In this document: piece by piece, positions 30,312 to 42,500 of the stretch
Numbering within the stretch: position 1 is the stretch's first letter
Layout of the letters: each line of letters begins with the position of its first letter
NCBI GenBank assembly: GCA_947623455.1
Contig: OX392527.1
Location: 8,428,001 to 8,492,000, forward strand
From: Mimachlamys varia
Lineage: Eukaryota; Mollusca; Bivalvia; Pectinida; Pectinidae
Direction: 5' to 3'
Length of the DNA: 64,000 bases
Position numbers and translations under genes: made by a program
The notes under the pieces: generated by a model
What the model was told of the DNA's origin: nothing
Database searches by the model: none
The model's input: only the letters and a program-made list of their open reading frames with translations

Positions 30312-30535
30312 TTATTCAAGGTTGATCTTTTGACGACTAAGAGTGGGGAACAGCCTGGTAAATAGAGGAGTATCGCTGCGAATGGTAATCTGAGGGGAGC
30401 TTTGCTGCAGTTTTCCCTCTTCCTTTCCTGTGTCTGCAGTGTCTAGTTTTTCCAGTCGGCTAATGATAGTGTCAAGCTTACTAGCGATGTTTTTCATGGA
30501 ATCGTCAACGGTAGGAGGCGCCTCGTCGTATTGAC
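30312..30535 (-). CDS. Gene 2 terminal exon: C-terminal coiled coil
   Basis: 224 bp, enters in phase 1, stop TAA at 30312-30314. Encodes a short acidic start, then [20 protein letters not shown] with hydrophobic residues at heptad a/d positions, and a basic tail ending SRQKINLE. C-terminal coiled coils mediate polycystin hetero-assembly in known family members; the same use here is inferred. Confidence 0.85.
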
Positions 30536-33500
30536 CTGCAACATCATACATGATAGTCATTCATGAACCTATATCTATAAAAATCACAGAACAACAAGTC
30601 GTCAAATATATTATTGATCTATATATCTTAACTTTTTCATCTTAAAACGTTTCTTTAAATATTATATTACGAGGTAAAATGCATTATTTATTGGCAACTG
30701 AATTATGGTTAAAGCAATCTAGAATAAAGTGCGAGGATAAATAAGGCCTCATCTTACCAATCATATATTTCCTTTGAACATCCAACAATATTCTGTCAAA
30801 GTCTATTCCAATCCAGCTTTTAAATCTTGTCCAGGCAAAATTCACGATCTCAAACTCATTGCTTTGCTTAGATACGTCCTTTTTGACGGCAGCGATGGAT
30901 TCGTTCAGGATTGTAACGAAAACGTTTAGAAGAATAAAGTTAATAAAAAGGAAAAACGAGAAGAAAAACAGAGGGCCGAAGATCCGATTAGCATTGACTA
31001 GAGTTAGGTAGTCGTATTCTCCCAAAGAAAATGCCAGTAATGTTTCGATTGATTGAATCATGCTCTTATAGGATTCCATGTTACGGCCAAACATGATATA
31101 CCCCCAAGTAGCAAATCCTGTGAGAAACACAACAAAGACTACGGAGAAAGCGGATATGTCACTGGTAGAATTCTTCAATGTTCCTGCGATCATAGACATC
31201 TTTCTGTTGAAACGGAACATGTGGATGAGCTTGATAATTGATGCGAAGATTGTAAATGCCATAACATAGCCGAAAACCTCATCCCACATGGCGACTTTTT
31301 CAAAATTGTAGAATTTATCTGAAAAAAAAAAACAAATTGTTAAAAAAAAGTGTGATATATTAATTTCTGAAACAATGTTTAACATCATAACCAACATAAT
31401 TTATTGCATGCAATGTTAAAACATGGTTCAAATATCACTATCAGGGTTGTGTAATACAAGTTATATTGCACGTTCAGACAACACAACCAGCGTCGTGTAT
31501 TAAGGATTACATGGGGCCCTCGTGCCTGCAACTACCTCGCACTTTTGTCACACAGGACATGGCAACAGTGTATTATGGTATACATAAGGCCCTCGTGTCT
31601 ACACCTACCTCGCAGTTTTGTCACACTGGATACGGCGACAGTGTATTATGGTATAAATAAGGCCCTCGTGCCTACACCTACCTCGCAGTTTTGTCACGCT
31701 GGATACGGCGACAGCTGTGATGAAATGTCGTATAAGGTACATGACGATACATCCAAGTGCTGTGAGCATTGTAAGCAGCTCCAATATATTCCAGAAACTT
31801 TTGAAGTAGGTTTTCTTTTCCTTTCGGATTTTTTTGCATTCCCTTATGAAGAAGTATATGACGCTTATTGCCGCCGATACTTCACACAATATAACAAATA
31901 TACCGTATCCTCCAAGATACGAAAACAAGCGGAACGCTTTTATATTTTCTTTCACCATGAATTCACCAGTAGTGGGCAATTCAAGTACAATATTAACAGT
32001 TGTAAACATGTTTACATTAGCGTTGTAGACAGTGAACATGACGAACACTGAACGTGTATGACGGTCAATCCAGTTCTTCTGGCGTAACTCACTAAGGAAC
32101 TGGAAAGCACGCTCCCTCTTTCCGATGAAATCCGCTATATACCCTCCACCAGGGTAAACACCAAGATCTCCAGCGTACGGTATTCCTCCTGTGTTCAGGA
32201 ACGGACGGTACTTCCAGGGATAGTTGACGATGTGATCGAATGATTCGTTTCCTTTCAGTGGCTGCCAGGATTCCAGGTACGGCTGGTCGTCGGCGTCATC
32301 AATGCCCCAGTCAACAACACAGCTGGTTATGATATTACGCATATACTTCGATACCTTGCAGCCCTCTGAGAACAAAATTTGGAGAAAAAAATATATTTTA
32401 ATTTAGTATGCAAACAGTCTTATGTAAATGCAATTCTAAATCAATATAGTAACATCACAGGAGCTATTCTTTTACTCTAATTCTACTGTTCCAGCTAAAG
32501 GAACAAAGAAAACAAACAATTCGCCATTGAACACAATATTATATTCAAACCGAAAGCATCTGAGGTTGAAAAACAACAATAAAACAAAATAATAAACAAG
32601 TTAAAACAAATATATAACCATCATTAAGAAAATGCAAGATATTTCCGCTCTAACATAGTTTAAAATAAATACATATACATACAGTTACGTGCTAAAAGTC
32701 TTTCAATTTCTTTTATTTTGCTAAATATTCTTTGTATTTCAGCTTTTTTTTTAATGAATTTTCCTGACTTCGTTTATGGATGGATTTTGACAAGTTTTTA
32801 TTTGGTATAGAAATATCCAAAGTTTCCTCTCATAATTTTTCCGTTGTGTATTTATGGAGCTATACCGAATTATCTACACTGCTAATTTTCACGTGACGCC
32901 ATTTCTCTATATAACGCTACCAAAATGGCTTCCAGAAAATTGGTTGTTGTAAATAAATCATGATTTCTCTGGTCATACATAACGGAAAACAATGAAAATA
33001 GTATGAAATGAAACAGGAAAAAAGTATCTATAAGTAAACAATATTTCATTAAAAATTATCCATAAACAAAGTCGGGAATATTCATTGAAAAAGTTGGAAA
33101 TACAAAGAATATAAAGCAAAATAAAAAAAAATGAAAGACTTTTGGCACGTCACTGTATATAATACCTTTCTTAACGCGCTGCTGTCGGAGACGTATTGGG
33201 CCGACGCGGTAGGCCGTACGGGTAGAGATGAGGCGTTGCTCCTCCGTATCAGCCGGATCCCCGTTCCATTTGTGGGTGAGATACATGTTTGGTAGTAACA
33301 CTTTCTCCAGCCAGGACCAAAAATCGGCGACTGTCTTTACCTGTGGTTGGACATCAGGAAGATTATTACATAAACACAATATCTTTGAAGGATCGTCACA
33401 AAACGAATATGTCTACATAGGTATTGTATCAGTGTGATCTTTGCTCTTCCTCTTCCTTATACATTGTATATACATTGACCGATTTTATTTTGGAAATACT

Positions 33501-36500
33501 CAACGGGAATCGTCTTCAGTAATCAAGAGGTGTTATCAATGACGATGGATTTCCTTAACTTGGCACATTTGAAACCACGATGTGATATTTAAAACATTTC
33601 TGAGAATTAGTGTCTTTGACTCGTAAACTCTCAAAATTCAAGATGACTGCATATCAGCAATCTTTCTTTTTCCTCCAATCGGTCCTCAAATTCAATATAC
33701 ATATATAATGTAGTAAGAATATATGGCAAAATTCCACAAGAATGTTTTTCATGACTTCCTGAGAAATGGTCCAATCGCAATCGACCTGTTCGCACTCTGT
33801 TTTTTTCAGTCGCCTATTTTCCATCTTGGTTTTCTGATCAGTTAAAAATTGATTTTGATATCAACGGCAAAAAGAGGAACGTTCACCACTAAATTGAGGA
33901 AATTCCCTTCGATTCTTTCTGACAAAGAGCGTAAACAAAAAATTAAAGTTCCTTATTGAAAATGCCCGCCAGATGGCAATATGTTCACTCTTTTCATCCA
34001 TTGGATAGGTCACAGAAAAAGACATGCTGCTAATCATTGAATTGGTAAAAAACAACCTGATCAATCGCTTGGAGAACAACGACTACTTACTCTGCACCAG
34101 CCAGTCTCTTTATCACCGTTACGTGAACGACAAATTAGGTTGATGTTTGTTAAAGGATTAATTGTTCTAACCATTTAATTTTTTTGTTTGTTCATGGGAA
34201 AGTCATGAAACACCTCTCCAGTTCTCTCTTAGAACCTTTGAACTTTCAGATAGTCATCTGTTAGTCATCTTGGTTTTTTTATTAGTCCTAAAATTCGATA
34301 CGAGATAAAAGCGAATCAGTCTTGTGAAGTTTCAGTAAGATGTCTACTGCACTTTCTGTGAAGCAACCTAAACAAGCTTCAATCTTCGAAATTCAAGATG
34401 GCAGACTTTCAGATATCTCATTTTTACTGTTTATAGTGCAAACATTCCATAAGCGTAACAAATGATAATGTTGAACCTCCATGTGCACTAGTAGATTAAT
34501 CCATTTTTTATGGAAATAACACTAAAAAATTGTTTACGGACTGACGACAGAGAAATCTGGTGATGGCTGTCTAATAATTACTATATCGTTTTAAGGAATA
34601 ACTAGTACCTTAACGTTTAAATGTAACGCAATGCAAATACCTCTATAACAGGTCCCTACCTTAATTAATGTGTTTTTAGGGTTGACCATATCCAGGAGGG
34701 CAGTCTTTACATTGAAGGCTTTTGGGTCCCGACTATGACTAGCCACAAGTAATATCAGCGCCAGGAAAATGAAGTAGAAGACAATTTCTCTGATGATTTG
34801 GTGCATATGTATCTCTTTTAGGCGGGTTTTCCGGGCCTCTGCCAGTTTCTCCGGATCTGGTGTATCAACTTTAACAAGCGGACGAAGTGCTGCAACAAAG
34901 GTAGTTCTATCTTCAAAACTTAAAAATTAATTGTAGATAGTTTTAAGTCTTCACAATCCTATTGCAGTTAATTGGAAAAGATTGCTTAACCACATTATCA
35001 TCTCAAAAGAAAATAGTGATAATCTACCTAAAATCGCCGGATGGTTAAATATCCTACCTTTGGTCGGTTTTGTAAACAGAAGTTCCTCGTCAGGCTTTGG
35101 TGCCATTGGCGTGTCATCATTGTCAGCGACTTCTTCCACATCCGGTTTCTTCAAAAGGGCGGATATTATTACAGCAATAGTGATGATCTGTTGATAAAAT
35201 AACATTTCCTTTGTAGCCGCATTATATACATGGATGTTTTTTTTTATCGTGGTACGTCATTTTCATGATTTGCAGATATATATTGTGACCAATGAAACTG
35301 ATTCAAATTCACCTGTTTGTAAGAAGTACGAGTATGCAGGTATGTTGTCAAGCTTGATTACTTGGATATGTACATAGTATATTATAACCGATCGCTAACA
35401 GAAAATTGGTTAAAATCGCTTCACTTAGCATGTATATTTATATAAACGTTGTCATTTCACACTAACCACGTAATATCTTTAAATGAAGGAGTAAAATCAA
35501 TAATCATGGCAAATGATGACATAAATGACAGGTACACAGATACATACTATTTCAAACTGTTGGTACCCTGATTATCGTGTTTAACTTTGTCGGTTAGTAC
35601 CGTTAATGCCGTGCTTAACTTTGTCGGTTAGTACCGTTAATGCCGTGCTTATCTTTGTCGGTTAGTACCGTTAAAGTCGTGATTTCCTTTGTCGGTTAGT
35701 ACCGTGAATATCGTGATTACTTTTGTCGGTTAGTACCGTTAATATCGTGATTACCTTTGTCGGTTAGTACCGTTAATATCGTGATAACCTATGTCGGTTA
35801 GTACAGTTAATATTGTGATTCCTTTGTCGGTTAGTACCGTTAATATCGTAATTTCATTTGTCGATTAGTACCGTTAATATCGTGATATCATTTGTCGGTA
35901 AATATTGTAAATATTTCGATTCCTTCGTCGGTTAGTACCGTTAATATCGTGATTACTTTGTCGGTTAATACAATTAATATCGTGATTCCTTTGTCGGTTA
36001 GTACCGTTAATATCGTAATTCATTTGTCGATTAGTACCGTTAATGCCGTGATTACCTTTGTCGGTTAGTACAGTTAATATCGTGATTTCCTTTGTCGGTT
36101 AGTACAGTTAATATCGTGATTTCCTGTGTCGATTAGTACCGTGAATATCGTGCTTAATTTTGCCGGTTAGTACCGTTAATATCGTGATTACTTCTGTCGG
36201 TTAGTACCGTTAATATCGTGATTCCTTTGTCGGTTAGTACCGTTAATGCCGTGATTACCTTTGTCGGTTAGTACCGTTAATATCATGATTACTTTTGTCG
36301 GTTAGTACCGTTAATATCGTGATTTCCTTTGTCGGTCAGTACCGTTAATGTCGTGATTTCCTTTGCCGGTTAGTACCGTTAATATCGTGATTCCTTTGTC
36401 GGTTAGTACCGTTAATATCGTGATTCCTTTGTCGGTTAGTACCGTTAATATCGTGCTTATCTTTGTCGGTTAGTACCGTGAATATCGTGATTACCTTTGT

Positions 36501-39500
36501 CGGTTAGTACAGTTAATATCGTGATTCCTTTGTCAGTTAGTACAGTTAATATCGTGATTTCCTTTGTCGGTTAGTACAGTTAATATCGTGATTTCCTGTG
36601 TCGATTAGTACCGTTAATATCGTGATTACTTTTGTCGGTTAGTACCGTTAATATCGCGATTCCTTCATCGGTTAGTACCGTTAATGTCGTGATTAACTTT
36701 GTCGGTAAGTACCGTTAATATCATAATTACCTTTGTCGGTTAGTACCGTTAATATCGTGATTACCTTTGTCGGTCAGTACCGTTAATATTGTACTTACTT
36801 TTGTCGGTTAGTACCGTTAATATCGTGATATCCTTTGTCGGTAAGTATTGTAAATATCGTGATTACCTTTGTCGGGTAGTACCATTAATATCGTGATTAC
36901 CTTTGTCGGTTGGATCACCGTTATCGACTCTCCGATAGATAGCAGCATTGCTGACAACCATGCAAGCGACTTCTCCTTTCCCCATTCCATGCTGTAGAGG
37001 AATGTGATGAAACCGGATATCACGGATGACAAGAACACCAGGGCCCATGCTATATAGATACAAGGCGGCGGCAGGCTGGATTTAGCCTTCGGCTGTTTAG
37101 AGCTTGCAGTCGTTGGTCGTGATTCAGACCCCCTACTTATCAATGCTTTGTCCGAGGCTGTTGATACTCCGCCAATCGTGTTCGCAGATTCACTTTTCAA
37201 GTTTTTCTTTTGGGCAATAAAATCATCGTCTGTCACATCTAATATTTTGGTGTCGTCATCTACCTTGCATGGTCTAAGATCTACTTGTGAAAGAGTTCTC
37301 AAGGGCTGGATATTACTAACAAACGAATTGGTTACCTTATTCTGTCGTGGTCTTGTTTTACGAAAAATATTGTCGATGATTAAGTTAACAGGCAAGACGA
37401 CCAGACTGCTGATAAAACTGATGTAAAGTCCGCTAAGAGAAAACTCGATCGGTCCTATCACAAATGATTCTTTGTTCTCAACATTATCCTCCGTTCTGAA
37501 GAACATGGCATTAGCTACCATTGTTGTCATCACCAGAGACAGAATGCAGGATAAACGCTGAACTCTCGTGAAGTGGCTTCGCTGAGGTCGGGAGAATACT
37601 GATATCCACAGATGAGAATCAGTAAGGCTTCGTTTCGTCTTGGTCAGGAAAAGGGTATTAAATTTAGTGAGGTCCTCTGTTCCAGCTACAGGTAGCATCC
37701 GATCAATCATTCCATCATCCTCCTCTACCGCCAACCAACGATTGCACATGAAAAAGTACCTTCAATAAAACCAGCATAAACATTTGGTTATTACACACCG
37801 TATATCGAAAACATTCCCCGCGTTATTTGTTTTGTCGCTCAATTTCATCCAAAAATTACGTTAGATTGCAATGTGAAATATCAATGCAGTTTCTTGAACA
37901 TTTCATGAACAAGGCGCGGAAAGTTATGTAACTGAATAAGTCAAATACATGGGCCGCGAAATGATGCTTACATTACATAGGTGTTCATGAACACTTGAGT
38001 TGAATTTCATCTTTAATTCTTACGTTTGTCCGGTCTGAAGGTCGGACACGACGACCTTGCTGAGGTACCAGCCTTGGTGTTTTCCTTTGCCTTTATTGTC
38101 ATGCCAGATACGCAAGTAGGTAAGCGGTCCCAACCACTGCTGGGAACTCATAACGTAGTTATTCACACTGCCCCGACTACATACCTGACAAAAACATGTT
38201 TATAGTATAGTAAACATCCGCATTTGGTCAACTGATTTAATTACTCTTATATAGGCTACAGCTGTACACTACAATATGCTGGTTCATGACATAAGTCAAC
38301 TGTGTTTATCCTGATGCTCAAGTAGTTTGAAATATATGTGTACTTCAAGTGATTACTGCATGTCAATTACAATTACTTTTTTAATAAGGACACACTTATT
38401 GAACATATTGGCCGCTTCTTCAACCAATATATTTGTGCGACAAGACAATGTGCATACTGATACAGTAATTTTTTTTTTTAAACAATAGTAATATAAGAGA
38501 ACCTTGATTCCTTTTTCGTCCGTGAGATGTCGCACACCGGTGTCTTCGTTATCACCGGCTAGTACAAAGCTGATCTTTGACTTGGTGCCCCCACCCCTCC
38601 TCATGCCAGTAAACACTGAGATCTGGTAATAGTACGGGTCACTGATCACGTTGTCTGCTAATGGAGCCACGCCCCACTGATAGAACACAATAAAACCATA
38701 TATAGTATTCGATATACCTTGTACATAAGCACATCTACAACATTCAACAGAGAATACCAAAGCATAAACAAAAGAACTGTAATTCGGCCTCAAAATCTAT
38801 CAAACTAGGGACAAAATATGAACAAAGGAAATATTCACAGGAGACATTTGAAAAAGTACAATGCAATACAAACGTATTAGCTCTATTGAAACATTATGTT
38901 CTATCTTGATTGCATCACTTGTTTTAGAATCATCACTAAGTAAGGTAACTTTGGTTAAACTTGAATTTATTCTTCTCCACTTTCAATTATACAATCATCG
39001 GTTTTTTTCATTTCTTGTACATGACTAGTTACAATCCCTGTTATCTATATCAACAACATGGACAAGGTTCACTCTATAAACCAATCAGATTTTACATTGT
39101 AATTTTATCACACAGATATGGCATGCAGAGCTGTATGGCGTTTAACTTTAGCTTTAGTTATACAGTGTAGGGATAAACAGATAAAGTAACCGTATAACGT
39201 GTGTCCTACCTTAACGATGTCAAGTTTATCTTTGTGACGAGCCCATACAGCCAGTATGAAGAATAAAACAAAGATGGTGATCAACGTGGCAAGGACAGCC
39301 CAGTTGTCTGCGATCTTCGCGCCCAAATTGTCGAATACAGTGTTAAAATCTATCTTGTTTGGCGGTGTGTAGAAATCAGCCCCGAAAGAGGTTAAATGGT
39401 TACAAAGACATCTTGTGAATTTGCTATTCGAAAGTGGACTGACCTGGAATTAGCAAAAATATCTGTTAGCACAGTGTACTAACTGTTAATGAACAAAAAA

Positions 39501-42500
39501 GAGTCACGTTAAAAATGAAATATCAATAGGGAAATCATTAAATAGTGTAATGTTGAAACAGAATAACGTATAGATTTTCAATTATACAAAAAAACAAAAC
39601 AAATCATCCATATACTAGCGCATCGTTCATGTTTGGAAATTAGATTAAGACCTCCGACCTGTGATGGTAGATGCATTTATTATGTTAGAGTAAACTATAT
39701 ATCAGGTATTGAAAAATGAAAACTGATTAATGACACAAAGTTGTCGTATTTTCCGGTCACTTAAGAATAGTTGCATAAGACACTGGTCGCACGGGTGTAT
39801 GTTAGGTGGGAGAGAAAACACAGCACACACTGACAAAGACCTTATTTCGATTGCAGAAACTTTGGAAACTCCAAAATTAAAGAGAGCATTAATCAGCTAG
39901 TGACCGTTGGCGAAACTACGTGATCCTAAATTATAGGAGTAAATAAAACCACAGCCCATGAAATCATGTGGTCTTACCAACAGGGACCTGAGAATTTGTT
40001 ACAGCTAGTTTGGACCCAAAATAGGGTGTTTGGAGTAATTTTACACATTTGGGGGGTTAAGATCAATTTTCGATAAAAATGCCCCCTCAATGGTCATAAA
40101 AGCTAAAGTGTGGAAAGCTTTCCAGATCGAAAAATCGACCCCACCTACTTTCTTGCATCAAACATCACATTTCTAGTTGAGGTACGAAAAAAAGCTTGGT
40201 ACCGTTGGAAAGATGGATAATTTTTATTTTATAAACCTCCTAAATGCAATTCAAATGTATCCTCCTTCCGCAGAAATAATCTCAATTTCCTCCAAAAACA
40301 CGCAAAATTTCCATGTCTCAAAGCAGCTTGCCGGCCACTTTTTACATATTCATTGAGGTTGTCGTCATTGCACGCTGAGGCCTTACGCTGTCATTGGATG
40401 GCGGTCTTCCTTTAAATTTAGGCATCCAATGACAGCAAAAGACCAGCATTCGGGGTGACGTCAACCTCAACAAAGTGGCCGGCAAGCTTCTGAAAACTTT
40501 TCGAAAATTGATCTTAACCCCTAAATGTGTAAACTTACACTCAACACCCTATTTAGGTCCAAAACTAGCTGTAACAAATTCTCAGGTCCCTGTGGTCTTA
40601 CCCTACAGCCATTGGACATCCACTTCTCCTCGGTAACATTCCAATATAAACAGCCGGATGTCCTGTACGTTATACTGAAGTTGACTCGTATTTCGTCCTT
40701 AACCGTGGGCCCTATGTAGTCTGCATAGTAGTCATCGTAGGTTTCAACTTCATCCGATTTGTTTTCTGTAAAGCAAAAATAAACAACTACATGAAATAAT
40801 GTTTTAATCATTCACATATTCATTTAAAAGAATTGTTTCGAAAAAATGTTCTTAATTAATAAAAAACATGATTGGTTTTTGTAAAGGATCTTTAGTAGTA
40901 TTGGTCAAGCTATTTTAGTCAAGTGTTTCATTTCGTTTTTAAATATTAAACAAACAAAATATGGGTTTAATGTCCCGTCTTGGAAGTATTAACTGCCTTA
41001 CCGAAAGGTTTTATGGCAATTACGTAAGATCCTATCCCGTGATCCTGAACGAATTCCGGTGATATAAACACAGTGTGTGCCAGTTCATCAGCCATATCGG
41101 CGTCCTCAACACTGTCAGGTACTGCTTCATGTTGTGGGATGCTGAATATATCGTCATAAGTGTCCACAGTGGGAGGGACATTGTACCGGACATACACCTC
41201 CAGGGGGACGTCTCCATCGGGCCGAATAATAAAGTGAATCGAAGTATCATTAGATCCCGCCTCGACGACAAACTGTAGAAGTTTCTCATCTAGATTGGAG
41301 ACGCTGCTCATTCGGGCGTTGTCGGAAACGTCTGACGGGATTGTTATATCTATGGTGATGTCTTCCTCCAGGTCTGCTATAGGGATTTCATTCTTATCAC
41401 TGTCGTACAAAGACAGAGACAACACTGGGGACTTTATCTTGGAGGAGCTGTCATCCCAAACGTACGTGTTCTGACTGGCACTTAAAACCTGCAAAAAGTA
41501 AGAAAAATATGCATACACATATATTCTTAAAAGGGATTTAATTTCCATATAGCTATCGATGCTCCTCTGATTTGTATTTTATACATAAGCTGATCGTTCG
41601 GATATGTGTTAAGATGTATTTCTGTAATTCTCTGTTAATGTGTTATGTACATCAACAAATCAGTTCTGCCTTGCTACGTTACCTTGGAATCGATGTAGGA
41701 AGTGTTTCCGCTGCTACTGATGATTTCGTCTGAAGATGGCATGGCGAACGTGCCGCTTGTGACGTTAAGTACTGCCTTGAGCAGCTTGTCAACCTCTCTC
41801 CTTTCTGCAACCATTGATAAATGTTCTGCCTCAAGCCGTAGTGGGGGGCCTCCAGGGAAACGTGTCTTTATGGCGGCCTGGTACAATATCTCTGCCACTT
41901 GCAAAACCTTGGTTGTGATTTCTTTTACCTGGAGTTCAACATGTTACAAAGGCATGCTTATTTCAACCGATTTATAATATTAGCGTCAGTATAATCAGAA
42001 TTATATTTTCTTACTTGTTTATCAAGCAGATTGTTTCTTTGTATCTTTACATGTTTGAAATACGCGAAATATCTATCAGGACAAAGCTAGTTCAAACCAC
42101 TAAGCGGACCATGGATCTGAGCAATTTGTTTCAAGTAGAAGCAGTTGGTTACCATATTTAACAAACATGTTTGCAGTTAGTTATCATACATAAAATGCCT
42201 TTCACTAACAGGGCCATAGTTAAGTGTAGTCTGCATGTAATAGCAATAAAATATTTCCATAATAACATACAGGTATAAAATGAATATGTGGCTATTTTGA
42301 AAGGTACAAAAACAGAGTCTTGTTGAATGTTTAGTCGATCAAGCGCAACATGTCTGAATCAAACTACTTCAAATATCAATAATAATTTCACCTTTTGTCT
42401 CCGAACTTCTTTATCTGACAGGGTCGTCAACCGAGTTGCTTGAGTTGTTTGCGCCTGCGTAGTATTAGCATCACTGCTTCCTGCTGGCTGCGTTGGACTT

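Noticed and set aside
31466..32051. Frames on + opposite gene 2
   Set aside because: Antisense shadow of the polycystin exon 31682-32365 and its donor repeat.
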